This document shows positions 31,259 through 44,594 of a stretch of 64,000 nt of DNA, one piece after another. The notes below the pieces were generated by a model. That model worked only from the letters and a program-made list of their open reading frames with translations. It did not search any database and had not been told where the DNA came from. The position numbers and the translations under genes are program-made. Positions within the stretch are counted from its first letter, which is position 1. Each line of letters opens with the position of its first letter. Source of the stretch: Deinococcus sp. Leaf326 (lineage in GTDB: Bacteria > Deinococcota > Deinococci > Deinococcales > Deinococcaceae); assembly GCF_001424185.1 (NCBI RefSeq), contig NZ_LMOM01000065.1:87455-151454 (forward strand), read 5' to 3'.

Positions 31259-31975
31259 ATGACGGCCTCCCGCCTCCTTCTCCTGCCTGCCCTGGCACTG
31301 CTTTCGGCCCTGACGGTCGCGGGCTCGGCCCTGCCGGTACAGAGCGGCCTGGCCGTGTCGCTCAGCCGGTTGCCCGGACTGCTGCCGGGAGTCGGCGAGG
31401 TGGCCCAGGTGATGCGGCTCGAGACCCGGCTGACCATCGTGGACCTCCAGCAGCGCGTGATCGAGGTGGGAGGCAGCCCCGACGCGCTGCGCGCCGTGCT
31501 GGCCTCGACAGCGCGTGGCGAGGCGCCGGTCTACGACACACGTCTGGGCATCAGCAAAGAGGAGTTCGGCCGGTATCTGGCGTTCCAGCCGGTGCCCACC
31601 CCGACGGGTAAGACCGTGAAGATGCCGGTGATCCGCGAGACGGCCCGGATCACCCTGGGCGACGCGCCGGGACTGAACGGGCTGCTGCGCGGCCTGAGTT
31701 TCGACCTCAAGACCGGCGAGCTGCGCGTGCCCGAGGGGTTCACTTTCAGGCCTACGGCCGTCCAGGTGAGTAGCGCCCCCGACCGCACGGTGGACATCCG
31801 GGGCGGCTACCAGTGGAACCTGCGCGGCCACAACCCCGATACCCAGAACGGAATCCGCGGCCAGTTCAACCTCTACCAGCTCGGCAGCGGCCAGATCATG
31901 CTGACCTACAAGCGCACCAGCCTCGTCAAGGGCGTATTCAACGAGGGCGAACTCATCCTGCGCTACGACCACTAG
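31259..31975 (+). CDS. Secreted protein of unknown function
   Basis: 238 residues. The N-terminus MTASRLLLLPALALLSALTVAGSA is a signal peptide. The rest is beta-rich, with ETRLTIVDLQQRVIEVGG, RETARITLGDAPGLNGLLRGLSFDL and a C-terminal NGIRGQFNLYQLGSGQIMLTYKRT. I recognise no family. TATGCT lies about 10 nt upstream. ATG 31259 was chosen because the signal peptide begins there; ATG 31244 in the same frame adds five residues. Monocistronic, convergent with a small lipoprotein gene. Confidence 0.68.
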   Translation: MTASRLLLLPALALLSALTVAGSALPVQSGLAVSLSRLPGLLPGVGEVAQVMRLETRLTIVDLQQRVIEVGGSPDALRAVLASTARGEAPVYDTRLGISKEEFGRYLAFQPVPTPTGKTVKMPVIRETARITLGDAPGLNGLLRGLSFDLKTGELRVPEGFTFRPTAVQVSSAPDRTVDIRGGYQWNLRGHNPDTQNGIRGQFNLYQLGSGQIMLTYKRTSLVKGVFNEGELILRYDH

Positions 31976-31988
31976 GCGCGGCTGGGAT

Positions 31989-32330
31989 TCAGGGACGGGC
32001 CACCTTGTTCTCGACCCTCACCAGCCGGTACCGGCTGGACGCGCCGTCGACAGGCGGGTTGGCAATGGGGTCCAGGACAACGCGCAGGGTGTACTCGTAG
32101 CCCTCCTCGTACGTGAAGCCCTGAATCTCGTTTTTGAGGATGAAGCCGTAGAGCGTATTTTCTGGAAGTCGCCAGGTCTGGAAGCACCCTTTGGGGACGA
32201 GGAACATGCCATGGCAGTCGGCCAGGACCGAGTCCGTCCGCAGGACGATCTCATCGGGAGTACGCGTCTGGGTGCAGGCTCCAAGCAGAAGGGTGCCCAG
32301 GGCCCATGCGGCGAGGCGGGTGTGGATCAC
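31989..32330 (-). CDS. DUF4377-type lipoprotein
   Basis: 113 residues. A lipobox LLLGAC ends the signal peptide, so the protein is lipid-anchored. The mature part, DCHGMFLVPKGCFQTW then EIQGFTYEEGYEYTLRVVL and SSRYRLVRVENKV, fits DUF4377, with two conserved cysteines likely forming a disulfide. Function unknown; some members sit in stress-linked META/heat-shock lipoproteins. GTG start at 32330 is supported by TAAGCT 6 nt upstream. Confidence 0.75.
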   Translation of the reverse strand: MIHTRLAAWALGTLLLGACTQTRTPDEIVLRTDSVLADCHGMFLVPKGCFQTWRLPENTLYGFILKNEIQGFTYEEGYEYTLRVVLDPIANPPVDGASSRYRLVRVENKVARP

Positions 32331-32336
32331 TCGGCC

Positions 32337-32342
32337 AGCTTA
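32337..32342 (-). promoter_or_regulatory. -10 box of a leaderless transcript (DUF4377 lipoprotein)
   Basis: TAAGCT on the minus strand, 6 nt before the GTG at 32330. Confidence 0.5.
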
Positions 32343-32467
32343 GCCGGCGGCGGAGACAGGTGGCGGCGCAGATGACGGAGTCTCCCGGGTGGGGTCCGCT
32401 GACGGCGGCCTGACGGCCTCTCAAGGACTCCTCACCTGACCTTCAGGGGGCGTCAAGTGGGGGCCGG

Positions 32468-32473
32468 TAGGCT
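32468..32473 (+). promoter_or_regulatory. -10 box of a leaderless transcript (subtilase gene)
   Basis: TAGGCT, 7 nt before ATG 32481; no ribosome-binding site. The same box and spacing precede hemL. Confidence 0.6.
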
Positions 32474-32480
32474 GGGCCAC

Positions 32481-34994
<2,514 letters not shown>

Positions 34995-35014
34995 GCACCC
35001 CAGTTGAGCAAGTC

Positions 35015-35050
35015 AAAACCGGACGCCCCTTTGCGGAGGCGTCCGGTTTT
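35015..35050. terminator. Bidirectional terminator between the subtilase and NTF2-like genes
   Basis: A perfect 13-bp stem (AAAACCGGACGCC at 35015-35027 with its complement at 35038-35050). It has T4 on the plus side and T4 on the minus side and sits between convergent genes. Confidence 0.9.
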
Positions 35051-35063
35051 GCCGTGCGTTGCT

Positions 35064-35444
35064 TCAGCTCTTGGTTTCGGGAGCCAGGAAGGCGGCCGAG
35101 TCGTAGTAGGTGCGGAAGGCACTGACCTTCTGGCCGTCGTGTTCGATGATGCTCACGCCCCGGTATTCGATGGGCTGGCCGCCCTTGAGTTCACCCTTGC
35201 CGGTCCACTCCATCACGCCGTAGCTGCCAGTATCGGCGTGCTGCGAGAACTCGCTGCGGATGCTGGCGAAGTTGTCGAGGTAGGTCTGCCAGAACTGCTG
35301 AGCGCCGTCCTTGCCTTCCCAGACGCGGGTGGTGAGATTCTGTGAGGTGCTGGCGTCGGCGAACAGCTCGACCAGTCCGAAGGGATCGCCGCTCTGCTCG
35401 GTCTGCTGGAGGGCCTGCATGAACGTCTCGGTGAGGTTTGCCAT
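35064..35444 (-). CDS. NTF2-like/SnoaL-like domain protein
   Basis: 126 residues, a single alpha+beta cone fold: a helix pair at the N-terminus (LTETFMQALQQTEQSGDPFGLVELFADAST), then strands VMEWTGKGELKGGQPIEYRGVSIIEHDGQKVSAFRTYYD. This is the SnoaL-like polyketide-cyclase/NTF2 superfamily, which includes isomerases and proteins of unknown role. The small cavity suggests a small hydrophobic ligand. Monocistronic; queG follows on the same strand. Confidence 0.8.
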   Translation of the reverse strand: MANLTETFMQALQQTEQSGDPFGLVELFADASTSQNLTTRVWEGKDGAQQFWQTYLDNFASIRSEFSQHADTGSYGVMEWTGKGELKGGQPIEYRGVSIIEHDGQKVSAFRTYYDSAAFLAPETKS

Positions 35445-35480
35445 GTCCCCACCTCAGCACGGCGCGCCGGGGCGCGAGGG

Positions 35481-36611
<1,131 letters not shown>

Positions 36612-36640
36612 GCTGTGGGCAGTATGCGCGGGGCGGAGCC

Positions 36641-36646
36641 TATCTT
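36641..36646 (+). promoter_or_regulatory. -10 box of a leaderless transcript (PIG-L gene)
   Basis: TATCTT, 7 nt before ATG 36654, within the 42-bp divergent gap to queG. Confidence 0.65.
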
Positions 36647-36653
36647 TTGTGGC

Positions 36654-37406
36654 ATGCGAATCATGGCGGTCTTTGCCCACCCCGACGACGAGATCGGCTG
36701 TATCGGCACCCTGGCCCGGCACGCGGCGCGCGGCGATGAGGTACTGCTCGTGTGGACCACCCTGGGAGAACTCGCCTCGCAGTTCGGCGACACCCCGCAC
36801 GAGGAAGTCACGCGCATCCGCCGCGAGCACGGCGCGTGGGTGGCCGACAAGATCGGCGCGAAATTCCACTTCTTCGACATGGGGGACAGCCGCATGACCG
36901 GCGGCCGCGACGAGGCCCTGCAACTCGCGCGCCTGTACGCCACCTTCCGGCCCAACGCGGTCATCACCTGGAGTGACGACCATCCCCATCCAGACCACCG
37001 CATGACGGCCAAGATCGCCTTCGACGCAGTCACGCTGGCGCGCATTCCCAAGATCATCAACGAGGCGCGCCGGCAGCCGATGTCCCCCGCGCCCGACCTC
37101 AGCGGCGACCCGGCGATGGAAAGTGGCGAGGACGCCGCGCGCCTCAACGCCTGGCGTGAGACCGTGCGGTTCTACCAGTATTACGCCCCCGCCAGCCCCT
37201 ACCCCGAGGTGTTCGTGGACACGGCCGACACGCTGGAGGTGGCCGCCGAGGTCATGGGCTTCTATCAGGCCTTCTACAAATGGCCCTGGACGCCCGAACT
37301 GTTCCGCGAGGGACGCGCGGGCGTGGGCCGCATGGCGGGGGTGAAGGCCGCCGAGCGATTCAACCTGCGGGTGTCGCACCTGCCCGCACGCGACTACCTG
37401 TACTGA
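36654..37406 (+). CDS. PIG-L (LmbE) family deacetylase
   Basis: 250 residues, zinc-dependent N-deacetylase fold. The metal motif AHPDDE is at residues 7-12, and the third ligand His lies in TWSDDHPHPDHRMT near 105-118. The family acts on N-acetylglucosamine conjugates, including the bacillithiol and mycothiol intermediates. Deinococcus is known to make bacillithiol, so a BshB-like role is possible, though no bsh gene is adjacent. ATG 36654 was chosen over an upstream in-frame ATG because of the leaderless promoter. Confidence 0.85.
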   Translation: MRIMAVFAHPDDEIGCIGTLARHAARGDEVLLVWTTLGELASQFGDTPHEEVTRIRREHGAWVADKIGAKFHFFDMGDSRMTGGRDEALQLARLYATFRPNAVITWSDDHPHPDHRMTAKIAFDAVTLARIPKIINEARRQPMSPAPDLSGDPAMESGEDAARLNAWRETVRFYQYYAPASPYPEVFVDTADTLEVAAEVMGFYQAFYKWPWTPELFREGRAGVGRMAGVKAAERFNLRVSHLPARDYLY

Positions 37407-37440
37407 GGCCCAGGACAAGGGGACAGGTGGCCGAGCCGGG

Positions 37441-37866
37441 CTACTCCCCCACCGTCTCGACGAGCCACTCGCCGCGCGTCAGGTGAGCGGCGAGGGCGGC
37501 AGCCAGCCAGGGCAGGCTGTCCGGCGGCAGAGCGTCCAGGCCAAACCAGCCGACCTCCGAGGTCTGAGCGCGGGGCATAGGGGCACCCTCCCAGCGCCGC
37601 GCCAGATAGAAGAAATCACAGCCCTGGAGCCCACCCGCGTCGTAGCGCGAGACCCCCAGGGCGCGCAGCTCCTCTGACGCCAGCCGTACCCCGACTTCTT
37701 CGGCAGCCTCGCGGGCGGCGGCCTGGGCCAAAGCCTCCCCCGCCTCGACATGCCCGCCCGGCAGGCCCCACAGCCCCGCACCGTACCCCGTGCCCGCGCG
37801 GCGGCCGAGCAGGATGCGGCCCTGGGGATCTTGCAGGATGGCCCACGCGACGAGGTGAAAGGTCAT
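37441..37866 (-). CDS. NUDIX hydrolase
   Basis: 141 residues. The Nudix box reads [24 protein letters not shown] (about 38-61), with the Glu residues for Mg2+ intact. It hydrolyses a nucleoside diphosphate linked to some moiety; substrate unknown. Deinococcus species have many Nudix proteins. Start 37866 (MTFHLV) is supported by TACCCT exactly 7 nt upstream. Convergent with PIG-L. Confidence 0.9.
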   Translation of the reverse strand: MTFHLVAWAILQDPQGRILLGRRAGTGYGAGLWGLPGGHVEAGEALAQAAAREAAEEVGVRLASEELRALGVSRYDAGGLQGCDFFYLARRWEGAPMPRAQTSEVGWFGLDALPPDSLPWLAAALAAHLTRGEWLVETVGE

Positions 37867-37873
37867 GGGCAAG

Positions 37874-37879
37874 AGGGTA
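37874..37879 (-). promoter_or_regulatory. -10 box of a leaderless transcript (NUDIX gene)
   Basis: TACCCT on the minus strand, 7 nt before ATG 37866. Confidence 0.6.
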
Positions 37880-37965
37880 GGGGGAAACGGCACCGGGCAG
37901 GCGGCGCGCAAAGAAGAGGCGAAGATGGGCGCGGCGACCTCCCCTCCCTGCCCCCACTTCCCTGC

Positions 37966-37971
37966 TATGCT
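37966..37971 (+). promoter_or_regulatory. -10 box of the thiamine operon
   Basis: TATGCT about 8 nt before the start of the TPP riboswitch, so transcription would begin at the riboswitch P1 helix. Confidence 0.55.
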
Positions 37972-37980
37972 GCGCGCGCG

Positions 37981-38060
37981 TCACCGGGGGTGCCCTTCAA
38001 ACGGGCTGAGACATACCCCAGGAACCTGATCCGGGTCATTCCGGCGGAGGGAGAGTGACC
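37981..38060 (+). ncRNA. TPP riboswitch (THI element)
   Basis: Conserved segments are in order: GGGGGTGCCC, CGGGCTGAGA, ACATACCC, GAACCTGATCCGGGT and CCGGCGGAGGGA. TCAC at 37981 and GTGA at 38055-38058 close helix P1. It binds thiamine pyrophosphate and lies 64 nt before the first gene of a thiamine importer operon. Confidence 0.97.
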
Positions 38061-38094
38061 GGGCCAGCCGCCAGCGCGCGCGTGGCCCCCGCCT

Positions 38095-38123
38095 CCCCTC
38101 TCCTGACGTGAGGGGGATTTTTT
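38095..38123 (+). terminator. Riboswitch expression platform: terminator that also covers the Shine-Dalgarno
   Basis: CCCCTC (38095-38100) pairs with GAGGGG (38110-38115), followed by ATTTTTT that abuts the ATG at 38124. The GAGGGGG of the 3' arm is the only ribosome-binding site for thiB. The same hairpin can thus stop transcription and hide the start signal when TPP is bound. Confidence 0.8.
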
Positions 38124-39161
38124 ATGCGTAAGTTGCTGACTGTCGGTGCTTTTCTGCTGGGGGCCGCCCAGGCTCAGTCCTCACAGGGGGCGACCCTGAC
38201 CGTGATCACCCACGATTCCTTCGACGTGGACAAGAAACTCGTAGCGGGCTTCGAGCAGGCGAACAACGTGCACGTGCGCTTCGTGAAGGGCGGCGACGCG
38301 GGCGAGATGCTCTCCCGGCTGATCCTGACCCGCCGCGCGCCGATTGCCGACGTGGTGTACGGCCTGGATAACTCCATGCTCGCCCGCGCCCGGCAGGCCG
38401 ATCTGCTCACGCCCTACAAGTCGCCCAACCTGGCGAAGGTGCCGGCCGCCGACCGCCTCGACGACGCCGGGCTGCTGAACACGGTGGACACGGGCATCGT
38501 GGCGCTCAACTACGACCGCGCCTACTTCCAGAAGGCGGGGCTGGCCCTGCCCAAAACCCTGGACGACCTCAAGCGGCCTCAGTACGCGGGGCTGACCGTG
38601 ATCGCCAGCCCCGCGACGAGCAGCCCCGGCCTGGCCTTTTTGCTCGCCACCGTGAACCACTACGGCGAGCCGGGTGCCTGGACCTGGTGGCGTGAGGCCC
38701 GCGCGAACGGCCTGAAGCTCACCCGCGGGTGGTCGGACAGCTACAACAAGGAATTTTCGCGCAACGGGGGCAAATATCCCATCGTGCTGAGCTACGCGAG
38801 CAGCCCCGCCGCCGAGGTGTTCTACGCCGACGGCTACGACGCCGCCAAACTGCCCGCCCAGGCCCCCACCGGCAACCTGTTCCTGCCGGGCAGCACCTAC
38901 CGGCAACTGGAGGGCGTGGGCATCCTGAAGGGAGCCAAGCAGCCCGCCCTGGCGCGCAAGTTCGTGGACTTCATGCTGAGCGGCCCCGTACAGGCCGACT
39001 TCCCGACCCGCATGTGGGTTTACCCGGCGGCCAGCGGCGTGAAACTCGACCCGGTGTTCAAGTTCGCGCAGGAGCCGGGCGTGCCCGCGGTGAAGCCCGA
39101 GATCACCGCCAACCCGCAGCGCCTCGTGGACGCCTGGGTGACCAACGTCCTGCGGCGCTGA
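38124..39161 (+). CDS. thiB: Thiamine ABC transporter substrate-binding protein
   Basis: 345 residues with an N-terminal signal peptide ([17 protein letters not shown]). The mature protein is a class II periplasmic binding protein: [17 protein letters not shown], then [48 protein letters not shown] and [16 protein letters not shown], all as in TbpA/ThiB. It captures thiamine or its phosphates outside the membrane. It is the first gene after the TPP riboswitch, which confirms the substrate. Confidence 0.95.
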   Translation: MRKLLTVGAFLLGAAQAQSSQGATLTVITHDSFDVDKKLVAGFEQANNVHVRFVKGGDAGEMLSRLILTRRAPIADVVYGLDNSMLARARQADLLTPYKSPNLAKVPAADRLDDAGLLNTVDTGIVALNYDRAYFQKAGLALPKTLDDLKRPQYAGLTVIASPATSSPGLAFLLATVNHYGEPGAWTWWREARANGLKLTRGWSDSYNKEFSRNGGKYPIVLSYASSPAAEVFYADGYDAAKLPAQAPTGNLFLPGSTYRQLEGVGILKGAKQPALARKFVDFMLSGPVQADFPTRMWVYPAASGVKLDPVFKFAQEPGVPAVKPEITANPQRLVDAWVTNVLRR

Positions 39162-39204
39162 CCCGTGACCTGGGTCCCCACTGCGCCCGGAACGGCGCCC
39201 TGAC

Positions 39205-40757
<1,553 letters not shown>

Positions 40758-40761
<4 letters not shown>

Positions 40762-41744
40762 GGCAGAATCGGGAGACTATGCCCCCGGCCCTCACCCTCC
40801 ACGCCCTGACCAAGCGCTTCGGCTCCACGTTGGCGGCCGATGCAGTGTCGCTGAGCGTGCCCCAGGGCGAGACGCTGGCGCTGCTGGGGCCGTCAGGCTG
40901 CGGCAAGAGCACCGTGCTGCGCTGCGTGGCGGGCCTGGAACGCCCGGACGGGGGCCGGGTCGAGATCGGGGGGCGGGACGTGACCACTCTGGCCCCGGAG
41001 GCGCGGCAGGTTGGGCTGGTCTTTCAGGACTACGCCCTCTTTCCGCACCTGAGCGTGCTGGGCAACGTGGCGTATGGTCCACGCCGCCGGGGCGTGCCCC
41101 GCGCCGAGGCCGAGGCGCGGGCGCGTGAAGCGCTGGCCCTGGCCCAGGTGCCTGAACTCGGAGGCCGCCGCTCCGCCCAGCTTTCGGGCGGGCAACAGCA
41201 GCGGGTGGCTCTGGCCCGCGCGCTGGCGACGCGCTCGCCCCTGCTGCTGCTCGACGAGCCGCTCTCCAACCTCGACGAGCGGCTGCGGGCCGAGCTGCGC
41301 ACCGACCTGCGCGGGCTGTTCGCGGCCTCGGGTGCGGGCGTGCTGCTTGTCACCCACGACCAGCGCGAGGCCTTGGCGCTCGCCGGGCAGGTGGCGGTCA
41401 TGCGCTCGGGGCGCGTCGTGCAGCAGGGCGGGGCGGCCGCCGTGTTCGCGCGGCCCGAGACAGCCTGGGTGGCGACCTTTCTGGGGTGGGCCAACGTGCT
41501 GCCCCGTGTGCCCGGCACCGCCCTCCTCGTCCCCGAGGCGGCGCTGCGGCCCGGCGAAGGCGAGGCGTACCCCGTCACCACCCGGCAGCCCGGCGAGGCG
41601 GGCGAGACGGTCACGGTGGCGCACCCAATGGGGCCGCTGACCCTGCACCTGAGCGTGCGCGAGGCAGCGCACCTGGAGGGTGACACCCTGCGGCTGGACG
41701 TGGACCGTGCGGGGCTGCGCGAGGTGCCCGACGACCGCAATTGA
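40758..41744 (+). CDS. thiQ: Thiamine ABC transporter ATP-binding protein
   Basis: 328 residues. Walker [10 protein letters not shown] (about 44-52), Q-loop [13 protein letters not shown], signature LSGGQQQR, Walker [13 protein letters not shown] and H-loop VTHDQREA are all intact. Residues after 240 form a TOBE-like beta domain, which makes it longer than E. coli ThiQ (232 residues). The GTG start overlaps thiP by 4 nt after GGAGAGGTG; ATG 40779 is an alternative. It energises thiamine import. Confidence 0.93.
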
Positions 41745-41787
41745 CCCGGCAGGTCCGGGTGGCCCCGGGCAGCGATACTGGGCCGCG

Positions 41788-42339
41788 ATGCCCGACCTGC
41801 GCCTCCGTGACCCTCTGCCCGACGACTGGCCGATCCTCTGGCGCTGGCTGCACGCCGAGCCGGACCCCGAGTGGAAACGTTGGGACGCGCCGTATTTTCA
41901 CGCGGCGCCCAGTCCAGCCGGACCGCTGCCCTATGCCGACTTTGCCGCTCGTGAGGCGGGCCGGGCACCCAGCCCACACCGCCGCATCATCGCTCTGGAC
42001 GGCACGTGCATCGGACAGGTCACCCGCTGGGAGGAAGAGCCAGCAGGCGGCGGCTGGTGGGAGCTGGGCCTCGTCCTCTACGACCCGGTTCACTGGGGCG
42101 GCGGGCTGGGCCGGGAGGTGCTGCGGCTCTGGACGGCCCACACCTTTGCAGACACGGCGGCCCACGTCCTGACCCTCACGACCTGGGGCGGCAATGCCCG
42201 GATGATCCGCGCGGCGGAGCGGGTGGGATATGGGGAGTGTGCCCGCATCCCACAGGCGCGGCTCTGGCAGGGACAGCGCTGGGACAGCGTGAAGCTGGCG
42301 CGTCTGCGTGCGGACTCTACGCCCGGGGACGGCGCGTGA
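41788..42339 (+). CDS. GNAT family N-acetyltransferase inside the thiamine operon
   Basis: 183 residues. RLRDPLPDDWPILWRWLH is the usual N-terminal strand-helix, WWELGLVLYDPVHWGGGLGREVLRLW carries the acetyl-CoA loop (R/Q-x-x-G-x-G/A equivalent GGGLGRE), and the C-terminal GNARMIRAAERVGYGECARI is the closing beta-alpha. Similar to RimJ/RimL proteins. It starts 43 bp after thiQ and its stop overlaps thiN by 4 nt, so it is part of the riboswitch-controlled transcript. No known thiamine-pathway acetyltransferase matches; the acceptor is unknown. Confidence 0.85.
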   Translation: MPDLRLRDPLPDDWPILWRWLHAEPDPEWKRWDAPYFHAAPSPAGPLPYADFAAREAGRAPSPHRRIIALDGTCIGQVTRWEEEPAGGGWWELGLVLYDPVHWGGGLGREVLRLWTAHTFADTAAHVLTLTTWGGNARMIRAAERVGYGECARIPQARLWQGQRWDSVKLARLRADSTPGDGA

Positions 42340-42971
42340 TCGCCTGGATTCTGGTCGGCGGTCGGCTGACCCTCTCGTCCGCCCTGGCGGTCCTGCCGCG
42401 CCCCGACCTGGTCGTCGCGGCCGACGGCGGCGCGCGGCACGCGGCCCCCCTGGGCCTGCAGGTGGACGTGTGGGTGGGCGACTTCGATTCCTCGGCAGGG
42501 ATGCAGCTCGACGCTCCGCGTGAGGTCCATCCCACCGCCAAGGACGAAACCGACGCCGAGCTGGCCGTGCGCGTGGCCCTGGGGCGCGGCGCGCGTGAGC
42601 TGGTCTTCGTGGGTGCTTTCGGCGGCCGCTTCGACCACGCGGCGGCGCTGCTGCTGGGCGGCGTGCGGCTGGCCCGCGGGGGGCTGGACGTGAGGCTCAC
42701 CAGCGGCGACGAGTGGGCCTGGCCGCTGCTGCCGGGGCGGCCGCTGGCCCTGGCGCTGCCCCCCGGCGCGACCCTGAGCGTCGTGGGCTGCACCGACCTC
42801 GCGGGCCTGAGCCTGAGCGGCGTGCGCTGGCCGCTCGCGGGGGCCGATGTCCCGCTGGGCAGCGGGTGGACCCTGAGCAACGAGGTGAGCAGCGACTCCG
42901 CTGCTCCCAGGGTCACAGTCTCGCTGGGGGGCGGGTACGGACTGGTGACGGCGCTGTATTCGGCGAGCTAG
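42336..42971 (+). CDS. thiN: Thiamine pyrophosphokinase
   Basis: 211 residues. Transfers pyrophosphate from ATP to thiamine, giving TPP. Motifs: VVAADGGARHAAPLGL, VDVWVGDFDSS (Mg-binding Asp) and TDAELAVRVAL, GAFGGRFDHAAALLLG in the N-terminal domain; a small C-terminal beta domain binds thiamine (VPLGSGWTLSNEV). GTG start overlaps the GNAT stop. It closes the loop: imported thiamine becomes TPP, which represses the operon through the riboswitch. Confidence 0.9.
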   Translation: MIAWILVGGRLTLSSALAVLPRPDLVVAADGGARHAAPLGLQVDVWVGDFDSSAGMQLDAPREVHPTAKDETDAELAVRVALGRGARELVFVGAFGGRFDHAAALLLGGVRLARGGLDVRLTSGDEWAWPLLPGRPLALALPPGATLSVVGCTDLAGLSLSGVRWPLAGADVPLGSGWTLSNEVSSDSAAPRVTVSLGGGYGLVTALYSAS

Positions 42972-42980
42972 GTCAGGGGG

Positions 42981-43015
42981 CCACCGGGCAGCTCAGAGGC
43001 CGCTCTGCCCGGTGG
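42981..43015. terminator. Hairpin between thiN and the convergent hydrolase gene
   Basis: CCACCGGGCAG (42981-42991) pairs perfectly with CTGCCCGGTGG (43005-43015). There is no U-tract on either side, so efficiency is uncertain. Confidence 0.5.
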
Positions 43016-43044
43016 GGAGGCGCGGAGAGCCTACGCCTTCCCTC

Positions 43045-44427
43045 TCAGGGCGTCGCCGGGCAGGCCGCGACGCCGGTCCGGACACCCCGCGTGAACCGGC
43101 AGCCGTAGTTCGGATCGGCTACAGTCGCGGGGGTCAGCACGTCGTCACCCTCCGGTTTCTGGCCGGTCTTTTCCCAGGTCACGAGGTCGCTGAAGGCCTG
43201 CACGAGCTCCGCCCCCGTGAATTCGCAGTGTCCCGCGGCGCGGATCGCCCGCTGGACCAGCCGCCCCCCGTTGCCCCTGGCCTCGGCGGCGCGGCGATAG
43301 CGCTGCTGATGCGCAAAGGGGACGTAGAAGTCGCCCAGCGTATGCATGGTCAGCACCGGCACACCGAAGTCGCCCTGCACGCGCGGCAGCCAGCGCAGGC
43401 CGTCGGTGCGCGCCGGGTTGGGGTCGGCGTCGGCCCCAACGCGCAGCACCGAGGCATTGAACGAGGTCTCGGCGGCGGTCGGGGTCGCCGCGTCGGTCCA
43501 GCGGTAGGTGCGGTCCACGTTGCCGTACAGGTTCTTCGTCAGGATGCCGTTGATGGTTCCGTCCGAGCCGCCCGTCCCGAACACGGCGTTCTGGGTCCCG
43601 GCCGTGCGGAAGCCCAGCTCGAACACGGGGCGGTCGCCGCCGGTCAGCCGCCGCGCCAGCTCGCGCAACCGGGTGCCCTGTACGGCGTTTTCCTGCCACA
43701 GCGCCGACGACGTATCGCTGAACAGCGCCGCCTTGATGTCGGGCAGCAGCGCCTGATAGTCGCTCTGGGGGTAGCGCTGCGGCCCCAGTCCGGCAAGCTG
43801 CGCGGCGGCCAGGGTGTAGTCGCCCAGCCACTGGAACTCGAAGTCCTGGTCCATCACGCCGCACAGGGGCAGCGCGGCGGCGTAGTTCACCTTGCTGCGC
43901 CCCTGCGCCAGCGTTTCCTTCTCGACAGCGGCCCCCGCGACGTGCCCGCCCATCGACACGCCCATGATGAGGTACTTGCCCGGCGCGGCGTATTTGCCGC
44001 CCGTCAGGGTGCCGAAGGCCAGGGCCAGGGCGTTCGTGTCCTCGACCCCGGCGCGCACGTCGTAGTAGTTGGCCGAGTAGCTGCTCGCGGCCCAGGCGTA
44101 GCCCTGCGCCACCAGGTAGCTCCGGATGGGCGGCGCCGACACGCTCAGGTTCTCGCCCGTGCCCGCGTAGCCGTGCGCGTACATGACCAGCGCGCCGTTC
44201 CAGTTGTCCGGCACCTCGATGAGGTAGCTCGCTGGTCCCTGGATGCCCGCGTAGGTGCCCTGGTACAGCTGCGCGCCGGCCAACGCGGTCTGGGTGGGCA
44301 CGGCGGCCTTGAAGGTGCGCGTGTCCTGGGCGCGGGTCTCGGGGGGGGCCGCCACCTGGGAGCACCCGGCGAGCAGGCCGGTACACAGGGACAGCAGCAG
44401 CGTGGCAGAGCGGGTTCGGACCGACAT
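43045..44427 (-). CDS. Secreted alpha/beta-hydrolase lipoprotein
   Basis: 460 residues. The signal peptide ends in the lipobox GLLAGC, so it is membrane-anchored outside. The hydrolase fold shows the oxyanion strand ALVMYAHGYAGTG and the nucleophile elbow GVSMGGHVAG (Ser in GxSxG); the late His is probably in AAGHCEFTGAEL. It may act on esters or peptides. Cysteines are present in pairs that could form disulfides (LPLCGV, GHCEF, NYGCRF, AACPA). GGAGG precedes ATG 44427; a longer frame exists but lacks a signal peptide. Confidence 0.82.
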   Translation of the reverse strand: MSVRTRSATLLLSLCTGLLAGCSQVAAPPETRAQDTRTFKAAVPTQTALAGAQLYQGTYAGIQGPASYLIEVPDNWNGALVMYAHGYAGTGENLSVSAPPIRSYLVAQGYAWAASSYSANYYDVRAGVEDTNALALAFGTLTGGKYAAPGKYLIMGVSMGGHVAGAAVEKETLAQGRSKVNYAAALPLCGVMDQDFEFQWLGDYTLAAAQLAGLGPQRYPQSDYQALLPDIKAALFSDTSSALWQENAVQGTRLRELARRLTGGDRPVFELGFRTAGTQNAVFGTGGSDGTINGILTKNLYGNVDRTYRWTDAATPTAAETSFNASVLRVGADADPNPARTDGLRWLPRVQGDFGVPVLTMHTLGDFYVPFAHQQRYRRAAEARGNGGRLVQRAIRAAGHCEFTGAELVQAFSDLVTWEKTGQKPEGDDVLTPATVADPNYGCRFTRGVRTGVAACPATP

Positions 44428-44594
44428 GGAGACCTCCAGAAGACGGCGCGCGCAGCCTGCGGGCAGACGGGCGGGGCCGGAAGAACGGCGAACAGGTTGA
44501 TGAGAGGCAGGTGTCATTAGGACCTTGTTTTTCCTCAATGTCAACTGCCAAGGGGCCGGGGAACCGCCGCTGCCAGGGGCGCGTACCCGGAAGT

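Noticed and set aside
42981..43015. Attachment-site-like perfect repeat
   Set aside because: It is a simple 11-bp hairpin between convergent genes, better explained as a weak terminator.
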